Shown here: positions 52,916 to 61,933 of the stretch, in pieces | Numbering within the stretch: the first letter of the stretch is position 1 | Layout: each line of letters opens with the position of its first letter | NCBI RefSeq assembly: GCF_003148465.1 | Contig: NZ_QGGI01000001.1 | Coordinates: 221,170 to 285,169 of the forward strand | Length of the DNA: 64,000 nucleotides | Source: Oceanotoga teriensis | GTDB lineage: Bacteria; Thermotogota; Thermotogae; Petrotogales; Petrotogaceae | Direction: 5' to 3' | Notes under the pieces: model-generated | Seen by the model: the letters and a program-made list of their open reading frames with translations, nothing else | Told to the model about the DNA's origin: nothing | Database searches by the model: none | Translations under genes and position numbers: made by a program

Positions 52916-53806
52916 TTAAACCTCCTTGTTTTTTCTGACTTTAGGAATATTATATTGTACTTTCCCAGGTGTTTCATTGTAATAAGGTCTCGTACACCAT
53001 GGACACCCTGAAGTCTTTTTAGCTTCTTCTAAATCTATATCTTTTTTTGGAAGCTCTATTAAATTTCCTTGATTGTCAAACTTAAAATCTTTTAATTGTA
53101 TATCATATTTGTTTATTATTTCTCTTGAATTTTGTATTTTTCTATATCTTTCAATTGTTGGCTTTTCATATGCCTCTAATTTTGTACCTTTTACAGGTGT
53201 AAATGCAAATAAACTTACAAGTATACTTTGTGATTTCATATCCAACATAAATTTTACTATATCTTCATCAGTTTCACCTAATCCAACGATTACATGAGTG
53301 GTAACTTTATGTAAAAAATCTTTAGATGCTCTTATCATTAAATCCCTATATTTAGAATATTCTGTACCTCTAATTTTTTTAAATAATTTTTCATTTGCAA
53401 CATCAACTGATATACCTATTCTATCTATTTTATATTTTTCAAATAACATTTTTATTTCTTCTAAATTTTTTGGTCTTATTGAAACAGATACATCAACTTT
53501 CTTATTTTTTAAATATTCTAACAATGGTATTAATTCTCTTTCATAGTTTAAAGATGAAACTACTTGTATACATATTCTTCTAAATATTTTTTCATCAAAT
53601 TTTTCTTCGAATTTTTCTAAATCTATAGAAGGCCATTTAACCCTTGATAAATAGTCTGTATCTGTATAAGATTCTCTTGCTTGAGAACAAAAATAACAAT
53701 TATATACACATTTTTCTCCTATCATTATATATGCGGTAGGCATTTTAAATTCAAATCTTCCATTTTTGATTCCCATTTTAACGGCTGTTGCATATGATAA
53801 TTTCAA
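52916..53806 (-). CDS. Radical SAM protein of unknown function next to rnfC
   Basis: About 296 residues. The radical SAM cluster motif is CVYNCYFC (CxxxCxxC, about residue 30), followed by barrel strands SVSIRPKNL, IGISVDVANEKLFKKIRG and THVIVGLGETDEDIV. A second cysteine pair (CPWC) sits near the C-terminus and may hold another metal or cluster. The start chosen is TTG 53806 because a perfect AGGAGG (53821-53816) lies 9 bases upstream; the ATG at 53824 is itself part of that site. Cotranscribed with rnf and with two membrane proteins. The substrate is unknown. Confidence 0.85.
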   Translation of the reverse strand: MKLSYATAVKMGIKNGRFEFKMPTAYIMIGEKCVYNCYFCSQARESYTDTDYLSRVKWPSIDLEKFEEKFDEKIFRRICIQVVSSLNYERELIPLLEYLKNKKVDVSVSIRPKNLEEIKMLFEKYKIDRIGISVDVANEKLFKKIRGTEYSKYRDLMIRASKDFLHKVTTHVIVGLGETDEDIVKFMLDMKSQSILVSLFAFTPVKGTKLEAYEKPTIERYRKIQNSREIINKYDIQLKDFKFDNQGNLIELPKKDIDLEEAKKTSGCPWCTRPYYNETPGKVQYNIPKVRKNKEV

Positions 53807-53807
53807 T

Positions 53808-54086
53808 TTAATGTTCCTCCTCATAAATTAATTCATATCCTTTATATTCAAATATATAAAGTGTAGCTTCGCTTGTGACTATTTTATCTTTTACTTCATA
53901 TCTACTCAAAAAGGAATCCAAATCTAAATTTTGGATTCCTTCTATTTCTTCTATTAATTTAAGTGCTTTTTTTATTTCTAATTCTTTTCTAGCATTTATT
54001 TTACTTATTTCATTGTTATATTTTATAGTTAATATTGATAATATTCCAACACATATTAATATTATGAGATTTAATATTAATTTCAA
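53808..54086 (-). CDS. Small membrane protein, unknown function
   Basis: About 92 residues, no family recognised. A single hydrophobic helix (about residues 4-22, KLILNLIILICVGILSILTI) is followed by a charged amphipathic region (KALKLIEEIEGIQ) and a short beta-rich end. The resemblance is to small bitopic proteins of division or transport complexes, but there is no specific match. TTG 54086 is chosen since GGAG lies 10 bases upstream and this start clears the upstream stop (54089). An earlier TTG at 54107 is the alternative. It ends 1 base before the radical SAM start. Confidence 0.7.
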   Translation of the reverse strand: MKLILNLIILICVGILSILTIKYNNEISKINARKELEIKKALKLIEEIEGIQNLDLDSFLSRYEVKDKIVTSEATLYIFEYKGYELIYEEEH

Positions 54087-54088
54087 CT

Positions 54089-55051
54089 TTAGAATGCTCC
54101 GAGCCAAATCCCTATCAATATTATTGTGAGTATTCCTATTATTGAGAAACTCACTATTAGGATGGCATCAAAAGATGATAATTTACTCGGCATATCTTCT
54201 CTATTATTTTTAAAATCTTTTGCTACATCTCCTATTACTTTATTTTTGTCTTCATCATTCATCATTGATTCTCTTTTTTGTCTCGCATTTTCAAGTTTAG
54301 CTTTATCTATAGTTATTTTTAAATTTTTTTGTATTACAGTTTTTCCAATTTTTCCGTTTTCAAGATCTATTTTCAAAAATATGTAGTTCGTTCCTGGTAT
54401 TAATTCTTTTGATATAAGGTTTCCAGGTATTGTTTCTCTTGTTTCATTTTTTTCATCTATTTCTATTGCCAATAATGGATCACCAACATCCAGTCTTATC
54501 ACAGGGAATCCATCCAAAGGATCTATAACAGGAAATATTTCTTGAGCAGTTAAAACATCTGCTCTATTTAAATATTCATATACTCCTGAACTTCCTTCTT
54601 TTTTTGCTGCTTGAAGCCACGTTAGATCTTCATAATTATAACTCTGTGCGACTAATTTTACTTCTGTTTCTCCTCCCCAATCAAATAGTATATCTTGTAT
54701 TATAGCCTTTATTACGAATGGGTCGGCATCTTGGACACCAAGAAAGAATTTGGTAGATATTATTTCTAAACCGTATTTTTTTAGTGTTGTATAAAAATAT
54801 GCGTTGAATTGTTTGTTTATTGGAGCTAAATTTTTATCTCTTGTTATCTGATAAGTTAATATATCTATATCAGATTTAAATTTGACATATTCCTGAGTTG
54901 TATCAGGAATTTCATATTCTTTTAATTTTCTTTTAGAAAGAGTAGCAATATTAAATTCTGGTTCTTGTCTCTTTTTACCAAAAATATATCCTATAAAAGT
55001 TTCACCTGTTAATGCTGATGTAGCAAAAAATTTAATAGCATAAAAATCCAT
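54089..55051 (-). CDS. Tail-anchored protein, unknown function
   Basis: Protein of 320 residues with a mostly soluble N-terminal part and one hydrophobic helix at the extreme C-terminus (about 297-319, ILIVSFSIIGILTIILIGIWL), so it is tail-anchored with the bulk probably in the cytoplasm. I recognise no family. GETFIGYIFGKKRQEPEFN near the start and LDGFPVIRLDVGDPLLAIEIDEKN in the middle are likely structural; no cysteine or metal motif is seen. It lies between glgC and the rnf-linked radical SAM gene, with 11-base and 2-base gaps, so it belongs to the same transcript. Confidence 0.78.
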   Translation of the reverse strand: MDFYAIKFFATSALTGETFIGYIFGKKRQEPEFNIATLSKRKLKEYEIPDTTQEYVKFKSDIDILTYQITRDKNLAPINKQFNAYFYTTLKKYGLEIISTKFFLGVQDADPFVIKAIIQDILFDWGGETEVKLVAQSYNYEDLTWLQAAKKEGSSGVYEYLNRADVLTAQEIFPVIDPLDGFPVIRLDVGDPLLAIEIDEKNETRETIPGNLISKELIPGTNYIFLKIDLENGKIGKTVIQKNLKITIDKAKLENARQKRESMMNDEDKNKVIGDVAKDFKNNREDMPSKLSSFDAILIVSFSIIGILTIILIGIWLGAF

Positions 55052-55062
55052 CAGTAAACCCC

Positions 55063-56325
55063 CTAAAATTCGTTAATAATTCCTTCTCCAGAATTTAAGT
55101 TTTTAATATTTAATTCTTTTAAATCAACAAAATTATCTATTACACAATTTTTTCCTATTATTGTTTTATCTGGTATATTTGTATTAAATCCTATTAAAGT
55201 TATATCACTATTATATATTTCTTTATTTATTTTTGATACTTTATATTCTTTTAATCCTATTTCACATTTATCACCAACAACAGTACTACTGGCAATTATT
55301 GATTTGTTTATTATGGTTTCTTTACCTACTTTTACCCTATTCATTATTACCGAATCTTTTATTTTTGCACCTTTTTCTACTATTACACCTTGAAATATGA
55401 CAGAATTTTCAACTTCTCCATAAATTTCTGCACCTTCACTTACAAAGCTTTTTATAACATTAGCTTTATCAGAAATAAAAGCTGGCGGTAATTCTTCGGA
55501 TTGAGTATATACTTTCCAATTTTTATCATGAAGGTCTAAAGGGGGTAATGGTCCCAATATTTCTAAATTACAATCAAGATATGAACTTATAGTTCCCACA
55601 TCTCTCCAATATCCTTCAAAATTATACGCATATAAATTTGAATTGTTTTTTAATATCGATGGTATTATATTTTTTCCAAAATCATGATCAGATTCTGTTG
55701 ATGATGCATCTTTCATCAAAGCTTTTTTCAAAAAGTCCCAAGAAAATACGTATATTCCCAATGAAGCTAATGTTCCTTTTGGTTCTTTAGGTTTTTCTTG
55801 AAATTCTCTTATTTTATTAAATGGATCTGTAACCATTATCCCAAATCTATTAGCTTCTGATACAGGTACTTCCATACAAGCAATAGTACAATCTGCAGAT
55901 TTTTCTATATGATAATCAATTATATCATTATAATCCATTCTATATACATGGTCACCAGATAATATTATAACAAAATCAGGTTTATATTTATCTATAAATT
56001 CTATATTTTGATATACAGCATCTGCTGTTCCTTCATACCATGAAGTATCAGATCTACTTAAATATGGTGGCAGTACATAAAGACCTCCATCTTTTATATC
56101 TAAGTCCCATGGTTTTCCTATTCCAAGATGATCTACAAGTTGATGAGGCATGTATTGAGTTACAACACCTACAGTGTTTATACCAGAATTAACACAATTA
56201 CTTATTGCAAAATCTATAATTCTGTATTTTCCACCAAATGGAACAGCTGGTTTTGCAAGATTATTAGTTATAACTCCCAATCTTGTTCCTTGACCACCTG
56301 CAAGTATTAATGCGAGAACTTTCAT
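55063..56325 (-). CDS. glgC: Glucose-1-phosphate adenylyltransferase GlgC (catalytic)
   Basis: Makes ADP-glucose from ATP and glucose 1-phosphate for glycogen synthesis. The 420-residue protein has LAGGQGTRLGVITNNLAKPAVPF (substrate loop), YMPHQLVDHLGIGKPWDLD, YEGTADAVYQNI, LSGDHVYRMDY and EKPKEPKG, and a C-terminal left-handed beta-helix of hexapeptide repeats. Full length. It follows glgD by 15 bases with GGGAGGGA upstream of the ATG. Confidence 0.97.
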   Translation of the reverse strand: MKVLALILAGGQGTRLGVITNNLAKPAVPFGGKYRIIDFAISNCVNSGINTVGVVTQYMPHQLVDHLGIGKPWDLDIKDGGLYVLPPYLSRSDTSWYEGTADAVYQNIEFIDKYKPDFVIILSGDHVYRMDYNDIIDYHIEKSADCTIACMEVPVSEANRFGIMVTDPFNKIREFQEKPKEPKGTLASLGIYVFSWDFLKKALMKDASSTESDHDFGKNIIPSILKNNSNLYAYNFEGYWRDVGTISSYLDCNLEILGPLPPLDLHDKNWKVYTQSEELPPAFISDKANVIKSFVSEGAEIYGEVENSVIFQGVIVEKGAKIKDSVIMNRVKVGKETIINKSIIASSTVVGDKCEIGLKEYKVSKINKEIYNSDITLIGFNTNIPDKTIIGKNCVIDNFVDLKELNIKNLNSGEGIINEF

Positions 56326-56340
56326 AGAATCCCTCCCACT

Positions 56341-57459
56341 TTATATAACAGTTCCTTTTTCTATTATATTAATATTTGATTTTATACTTTCAATTGTTTT
56401 TCCTTCTCTTATTTTTACATCTTTATCTATTATTATATCTTTTATATGACTTCCTTCTTCTATAATTGTATCTTGTAATACTATAGAATTTTCTATGACA
56501 GCACCAGCTTTTACTATTACACCTCTTGAAAGTATTGAATTTTTTACTATTCCATTTATTATACATCCATCCGCTATAAATGAATTTGATACTTCTGCAT
56601 TTATATTTATTTTTGGAGGAGCAAAATCTTTTAATTTTGTATATATTTTTCTTCCAGAATAAAACAATTCTTTTCTCACTTCATAATTTAGTATATCCAT
56701 ATTAGTATCATAATATTCTTTTACTGATTTTTTTATATTTCTCCAATATCCTTCAAAATTATATGAGTATACTCTTAATCTTTTTAAATTTGGAACTATT
56801 ATATCCATCAGAAGATCATTTCTTTTATCTTTAGGCGATGAGTAAAGTAATTCCATCAATAAAGCTTTGTTTATAAAATAAACTCCTGTAAATATTTTAT
56901 CGGATATTTTTTCATCTATTTTTTCTTTTATATCAATTATTTTATTTTCTTTATTCACTTTTATTTGACCATATTCAGCTATATCATAACTTTCCTTATG
57001 TTCTTTTGTTATTAAGGTTATATCTGCACCATTTCTTATGTGAAATTTGTATAATTTTTTAAAATCTATATTATATATATGATCTCCAGATCCTATTAAA
57101 ACGAAGTCTTCTTCAGCTCTTTTTAATAATGTCATATTTTGAAATATTGCATCTGCGGTGCCTTCGTAAAACATGCTATCATTGAAACTTGATAAAAATG
57201 GTTGAAGTATAAACATACCTCCCCTTTTTCTATCGAGATTCCATTCTTTTCCACTTCCTAAATGGTCCATCAATGATCTTGGATTGTATTGAGTTAATAC
57301 TCCAACTTTATTTATTCCTGAATTAACCATATTACTTAAAGTAAAATCTATTGCCCTATACTTTCCAAATACAGGAACAGCTGCAGATGTCCTTTTTTTA
57401 GTTAATTTTTCTAATTTATTTCCACTTGAGCCTGATAATATTAAACCTAATACTTTCAT
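56341..57459 (-). CDS. glgD: GlgD, regulatory/non-catalytic ADP-glucose pyrophosphorylase subunit
   Basis: Paralogue of GlgC, 372 residues, with the same fold (YNPRSLMDHLGSGKEWNLDR, FYEGTADAIFQNM, IGSGDHIYN, hexapeptide repeats at the end). The nucleotide loop reads LSGSSGNKLEKLT in place of GGxGTRL, so it has lost key active-site residues, as in the GlgD subunits of Firmicutes that activate GlgC. The gene precedes glgC in one operon. Confidence 0.95.
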   Translation of the reverse strand: MKVLGLILSGSSGNKLEKLTKKRTSAAVPVFGKYRAIDFTLSNMVNSGINKVGVLTQYNPRSLMDHLGSGKEWNLDRKRGGMFILQPFLSSFNDSMFYEGTADAIFQNMTLLKRAEEDFVLIGSGDHIYNIDFKKLYKFHIRNGADITLITKEHKESYDIAEYGQIKVNKENKIIDIKEKIDEKISDKIFTGVYFINKALLMELLYSSPKDKRNDLLMDIIVPNLKRLRVYSYNFEGYWRNIKKSVKEYYDTNMDILNYEVRKELFYSGRKIYTKLKDFAPPKININAEVSNSFIADGCIINGIVKNSILSRGVIVKAGAVIENSIVLQDTIIEEGSHIKDIIIDKDVKIREGKTIESIKSNINIIEKGTVI

Positions 57460-57472
57460 TATTTCACCTCAT

Positions 57473-58630
57473 TTATATTCTAAACCATAAACATTTCAAA
57501 TATAAGCTTTCAGGTATTTGTATTATCCAAGGGTGGTCTAATGATTGATATGTCATACCCAATACCTGTATGGTTTTTTGTAAAGGTTCATAAGCTTTTC
57601 GAGTAGCTTCTATTAAGAAATCTATATCTGCTTGATATGCACAACTACATACACCCATTATTCCATTTTCTTTTAAATGTGGTGCCGATTGTTCTATTAT
57701 TTTTTTGAATATTCCTATTCCTTTTTGTCTTTCAGATTTTTTCTTTATTAAAGAAGGTGGATCTAATATTATAATATCAAATTTTTCTCCTTCATAATTT
57801 TCAATATATTTCAAAAAATCTGTATTAATAAATTTAACATTTTTTATTTTATTTAATTCAGCATTTTTTATTCCAGTTTGATATGAATGTTCATCTTTAT
57901 CTATAGCTATGACTTCTTCAGCTCCAGAAACAGCAGCATTAAATGCAAAACCGCCAGTATATGTATATGCATCCAATACTCTATCTCCATTTTTAGTGAG
58001 TGTTTGTAAAAATTTTCTTGAATCTCTTTGATCAAAGAAAAATCCTGTTTTTTGTCCTTTTTTTATATCTACATAATAATTTATTTTGTGTTCTTTTATT
58101 ATTATTTCATCTGGGGGTGTTTCTCCATATATAGTTCCAACATTTCTTTTTATATCTTCATTTACAGTTGTTTCAAAATCACTTCTTTCATATATTCCTT
58201 TAGGTTTTAATATTTTTATGAGTGCATTAGTTATATAGTTTTTGTATAATTCCATCCCTTTATTTCTTATTTGAATAACTAAAAACTCTTTATACTTGTC
58301 TATTAATACTCCCGGCAGTCCATCAGCTTCTGCATGTATAAGACGATAACTGTCAGTTTTTAAACTTTCTCTTTTTTTATAAGCTGTTAATATTTTACTT
58401 TCAAAAAACCTTTCATCTATTTCTTGATCTTTTATACTTAACATTTTTACAGATATATTTCCTTTAGAGTATATTCCTTTGCCAAGAAATTGAGAGTCTG
58501 AAGAGAATACATTACATATTTCTCCTTCTTTTCTGTCTCCTTCTATATTCTTTATTTCATCTTCAAATATCCATGGATAATTATTTTTTATTTTTCTGTC
58601 TTTTTTGTTTTTTAAAAATATTAAAAGCAT
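57473..58630 (-). CDS. Class I SAM-dependent rRNA methyltransferase, RlmI-like (copy 2)
   Basis: Second RlmI-type protein, 385 residues: PUA-like N-terminus (IKNNYPWIFEDEI), AEADGLPGVLIDKY, GQKTGFFFDQRDSRKF, DAYTYTGGFAFNAA, DPPSLIKKK and VCSCAYQ with the catalytic-type cysteine. It keeps the family hallmarks better than, or equal to, copy 1 at 37956-39134 and probably has a distinct rRNA target. AAGGAG lies before the ATG. It sits between ndk and glgD. Confidence 0.92.
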   Translation of the reverse strand: MLLIFLKNKKDRKIKNNYPWIFEDEIKNIEGDRKEGEICNVFSSDSQFLGKGIYSKGNISVKMLSIKDQEIDERFFESKILTAYKKRESLKTDSYRLIHAEADGLPGVLIDKYKEFLVIQIRNKGMELYKNYITNALIKILKPKGIYERSDFETTVNEDIKRNVGTIYGETPPDEIIIKEHKINYYVDIKKGQKTGFFFDQRDSRKFLQTLTKNGDRVLDAYTYTGGFAFNAAVSGAEEVIAIDKDEHSYQTGIKNAELNKIKNVKFINTDFLKYIENYEGEKFDIIILDPPSLIKKKSERQKGIGIFKKIIEQSAPHLKENGIMGVCSCAYQADIDFLIEATRKAYEPLQKTIQVLGMTYQSLDHPWIIQIPESLYLKCLWFRI

Positions 58631-58640
58631 TTTTTTCTCC

Positions 58641-59090
58641 TTAAAGATCTTTTTGTGTGTTTAATTTATATTCTATTATTTCTTCTTCATTAAAAAATAT
58701 TTTGAGTTCTCTTTCTGCACTCACAGGAGAATCAGAAGCGTGAACTATATTTTTCCCAACAGTTAATCCATATTCTCCTCTTATACTTCCTGGAGAAGAT
58801 TTCAAAGGATCTGCGACTCCAATTATATGTCTTACCATATCTATTGCTCTTGGACCTTCAACTATCATTAGAATTACTGGACCGGATTTTATGAAATCTA
58901 TTAATTCTTCATAAAAAGCTTTTCCTTCATGTTCTTTGTAAAGTTCTTCGGCTTCATTTTCTGTTATATTTTTTAGTTTTAAAGCTGTTATTTTTAACTC
59001 TCTTTTTTCCAATCTTGTTATTATTTCACCTATTATTCCTCGTCTTACAGAATTTGGTTTGATCATAACAAATTCTCTTTCATATTCCAT
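58641..59090 (-). CDS. ndk: Nucleoside diphosphate kinase
   Basis: Transfers the gamma-phosphate among nucleoside di- and triphosphates. About 149 residues: REFVMIKPNSVRRGIIGEI at the N-terminus, EHEGKAFYEELIDFI, GPVILMIVEG, and the phosphohistidine loop NIVHASDSPVSAEREL (HASDS where HGSDS is common). ATG 59090 is chosen because a GAGGGGGGAT site lies directly upstream; in-frame codons further upstream overlap the ABC gene. Confidence 0.97.
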   Translation of the reverse strand: MEYEREFVMIKPNSVRRGIIGEIITRLEKRELKITALKLKNITENEAEELYKEHEGKAFYEELIDFIKSGPVILMIVEGPRAIDMVRHIIGVADPLKSSPGSIRGEYGLTVGKNIVHASDSPVSAERELKIFFNEEEIIEYKLNTQKDL

Positions 59091-59091
59091 T

Positions 59092-59706
59092 TTATCCCCC
59101 CTCTTCGAGATTACCATCTATCAAATTGAAAGTTTTATCGGAATATTTTTTTACATTTTCATCATGCGTCGCTATTATTATTAATTTATTTTTTTTATAC
59201 TGGCTTATTATGTTATATATTATTTCTTTATTTTTAGTATCTAATGATGCTGTTGGTTCATCACATAATATTATTTTTGTATCAGCTATAAGTGTTCTTA
59301 TAAATGAAACCCTTTGAGCTTCTCCACCAGATATTTGGTCTGGATAATTATTTTTTATATGATATATCCCCATTTCTTTTAATAATTCATATATTTTTTC
59401 ATCATCATCTTCATTTTTTATAAGTTGCGATATTTTTATGTTTTCATATATACTTAATTCTTTTATCAAATTATGTGTTTGAAATAAAAAGCCTACTTTT
59501 AAATTATCTTTTTTTATTATATTTTTATTTTTATCCTTTATTAATCCGCCAAGTAAATATAATAAAGTTGATTTTCCACTTCCAGATGGTCCATATATAG
59601 AATACAATTGGTTTTCTTGGAAATGTACATTTATATTTTTTAAAATTATATTTTTTTTATAGGCAAAATTTAAATTTTTTACTTTTAATATAGTTTCAGT
59701 CATCAT
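59092..59706 (-). CDS. ABC transporter ATPase, LolD/MacB type
   Basis: ATP-binding subunit of 204 residues for the FtsX-type permease encoded just upstream. Walker A GPSGSGKST, LFQTHNLIKELSIYENI, signature ISGGEAQR, Walker B IILCDEPTASLD and IIATHDENV are intact. Overlaps the permease gene by 11 bases. LolCDE-type machines release lipoproteins from the inner membrane, MacB types export substrates; either would fit an organism with an outer envelope layer. Confidence 0.93.
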   Translation of the reverse strand: MMTETILKVKNLNFAYKKNIILKNINVHFQENQLYSIYGPSGSGKSTLLYLLGGLIKDKNKNIIKKDNLKVGFLFQTHNLIKELSIYENIKISQLIKNEDDDEKIYELLKEMGIYHIKNNYPDQISGGEAQRVSFIRTLIADTKIILCDEPTASLDTKNKEIIYNIISQYKKNKLIIIATHDENVKKYSDKTFNLIDGNLEEGG

Positions 59707-60778
59707 TTCTTATCGCCTCTATCGTATCTATTTTTAATATTATTTTTGATGATATAAATGAAAAAATATATGTAATAATAACATTTATTATAAAGGCAAT
59801 AATTAGTATTTTTATATTTATATTTATTGGTAAATATTCTAAATAAAATATGCTTATAGGCAATGGTATTTTTATAAAATTTAAAACTATTACAGTTATT
59901 AAACCAAATATCATTCCTATTAAGTATCCAAATAAAGCTATTATTTGAGATTGATATAAAAATATTTTTTTTATATTTTTTTTCTTCATACCTAAAGAAT
60001 TAAATATACCTATTTCTTTTTTTTTATTTAGTATACTATAAGTTATTGAATTGCTGGTTGTAAACCCTGTCATTAAAAATATAAAAAAAGTTATTATAAA
60101 GGCTAAATAACTATCTACTTGAACTGTTTTCATCAAAGATTCGTTGGATTCTTGCCAAGTCATAGCATTTGTATTTTCAAAATATTTTTCTTTTATTTTT
60201 AAGGCTTTTTTTGGTTCTTTTATATAATACCCTGTATATTTTTTTATGTCTTTATTTTTTTGAATTATATAATTAGAATCAAACAAAGATACCCCAGATT
60301 TAAAAACTCCATCTATTGTTATTTCTTTGTATATTGGTATTATCCCTTTTATCTGATATATTTTCAATTTATTTTCTTTTAAGTTCAAATTATTCATCAA
60401 TGTATTTCCTATTATATTGTTACCAGATTCATTTGTGTTTAAAAGTTTATTTATAGGTGTTAAATTATCTGTTTCTAAAATATTTATATTGATTATTTTT
60501 CCATTATTCATAATAAAAGCTGGAGTTATATCAAAATTTATCTTTTCTTCTATTTCTTGAAATTCTTTTGCTTCATAATAATTTGTTATTATATGTGGGT
60601 AAAAATCTGTTATAGATTTAATTAGAGTTTGATCAAATCCATTTATTATAGAGGTTATTATTATTAATCCCCAAACAGATATAGCAATTGAGTAGAGTGT
60701 AAATCTATAATCTTTTTTTGATTTTTTTAAGAATCCTTTTATTATTATAAATAATAGTTTTCTTTCTTTTTTATTCAT
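59696..60778 (-). CDS. ABC transporter permease, FtsX/LolC-like
   Basis: Permease of 360 residues: one N-terminal helix (about 25-48), a large extracytoplasmic domain (about 50-215) and three C-terminal helices, the four-helix MacB/LolC topology. SITYSILNKKKEIGIFNSLGMKKKNIKKIFLYQSQIIALFGYLIG-like coupling segment is seen after the first C-terminal helix. Only one permease gene is present, so it may form a homodimer. It overlaps the LCP gene stop by 8 bases. Confidence 0.9.
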   Translation of the reverse strand: MNKKERKLLFIIIKGFLKKSKKDYRFTLYSIAISVWGLIIITSIINGFDQTLIKSITDFYPHIITNYYEAKEFQEIEEKINFDITPAFIMNNGKIININILETDNLTPINKLLNTNESGNNIIGNTLMNNLNLKENKLKIYQIKGIIPIYKEITIDGVFKSGVSLFDSNYIIQKNKDIKKYTGYYIKEPKKALKIKEKYFENTNAMTWQESNESLMKTVQVDSYLAFIITFFIFLMTGFTTSNSITYSILNKKKEIGIFNSLGMKKKNIKKIFLYQSQIIALFGYLIGMIFGLITVIVLNFIKIPLPISIFYLEYLPININIKILIIAFIINVIITYIFSFISSKIILKIDTIEAIRNDD

Positions 60779-61928
60779 TCATTATCACCAATGCATCATA
60801 AGGTGTAGTATCTATTAAATTATCTGAGAAAAATTTTATTAATTCTAAATAATATTCATCATTATTTATTATCTTAAATTCTTTTTCATAATGTTTTTCG
60901 AGATCTTCTTTTATTTTTTCTATTTTTTGATTGTTTTTAGAAAATATATAAGATACTTTATTTTCTATTTGAAAATCTATTTTCTTATCTAATATTTTTA
61001 TTTGATATCCTTTTTCTTTCCAATTGTTGAATATATAAGTATAAAAACTGTATGCATTATTTTCATAATTTTTTGTAAATAATAACCATAATTGTTTTTC
61101 ATTTTCTTCTGGATCTTTAAACTTAGATATTTTATATTTAAATTCATCTATATTATGTTCATCTATAAGAACATAATTACCTTCAAGTTTTATAGGTAAT
61201 TGCATAAATGTTAAATTTGAACTTTTTAATTTGCCATAAAGATTTAACATTTCATATATTTCAAATGTATTTGTTGTTTTTTCATTGACTGTTTTCACTA
61301 ATTCTAAAAGAGTAAAAAAACCTCTTTCTTGTGCAGTTTTCAACATAGCAAATAAAGCTTGTTTTTGTCTTTCTATTCTTCCTATATCTCCATATTCATC
61401 ATGTCTAAATCTTACATAAGATAATAATTCGCTACCATTTAAATTATTATATCCTCTTTTAAAATTTATATTCAAATTTTGATGATAATCTTGATAAAAC
61501 ATGTCTTTTTCTACAAATATTTTTACGGGAGAAATTATATCTCCTATTTCTTTAAAAATAGAATAATTAAATATTACATATTTTTGTGGTCTAATACCAG
61601 AAATATTCTCTATTTCATCAAATAGTCTTTCTATTCCAAAGTGTTCATAAACAGAATTTATTTTTCTTTCTTCATTGTTTATTTTTATTATTAAATCCCT
61701 TGGAATAGGTGTTAAAAGCGTTTTACCTTTTTCATCTATACTAACAAGTATTAAAGTATCTGTTCTTGATACTCCACTTTCTTCTGAATCAACCCCTATA
61801 GCTAAAAAATATAGAGGATATTTCAAAGTTGTTTTTATTGAAAAGTTTGTGTACAAAGAAAATATTATTGATATTATTAATATAATTAGCAGGGAAAGTG
61901 TTGCTATCCCTGCAATTTTTCTAGTCAA
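60771..61928 (-). CDS. LytR-CpsA-Psr (LCP) family cell-envelope protein
   Basis: About 385 residues with an N-terminal membrane helix and an extracytoplasmic LCP domain: YFLAIGVDSEESGVSRTDTLILVSID, LTPIPRDLIIKI, NSVYEHFGI and LLSYVRFRHDEYGDIGRIERQ contain the conserved Arg and Asp residues that bind polyprenyl-pyrophosphate substrates. A C-terminal part resembles LytR_C. LCP enzymes attach glycopolymers to the wall; here the acceptor is unknown. TTG 61928 is chosen because GGAG lies 8 bases upstream; GTG 61937 falls in that site. Confidence 0.9.
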   Translation of the reverse strand: MTRKIAGIATLSLLIILIISIIFSLYTNFSIKTTLKYPLYFLAIGVDSEESGVSRTDTLILVSIDEKGKTLLTPIPRDLIIKINNEERKINSVYEHFGIERLFDEIENISGIRPQKYVIFNYSIFKEIGDIISPVKIFVEKDMFYQDYHQNLNINFKRGYNNLNGSELLSYVRFRHDEYGDIGRIERQKQALFAMLKTAQERGFFTLLELVKTVNEKTTNTFEIYEMLNLYGKLKSSNLTFMQLPIKLEGNYVLIDEHNIDEFKYKISKFKDPEENEKQLWLLFTKNYENNAYSFYTYIFNNWKEKGYQIKILDKKIDFQIENKVSYIFSKNNQKIEKIKEDLEKHYEKEFKIINNDEYYLELIKFFSDNLIDTTPYDALVIMNE

Positions 61929-61933
61929 AAGTA

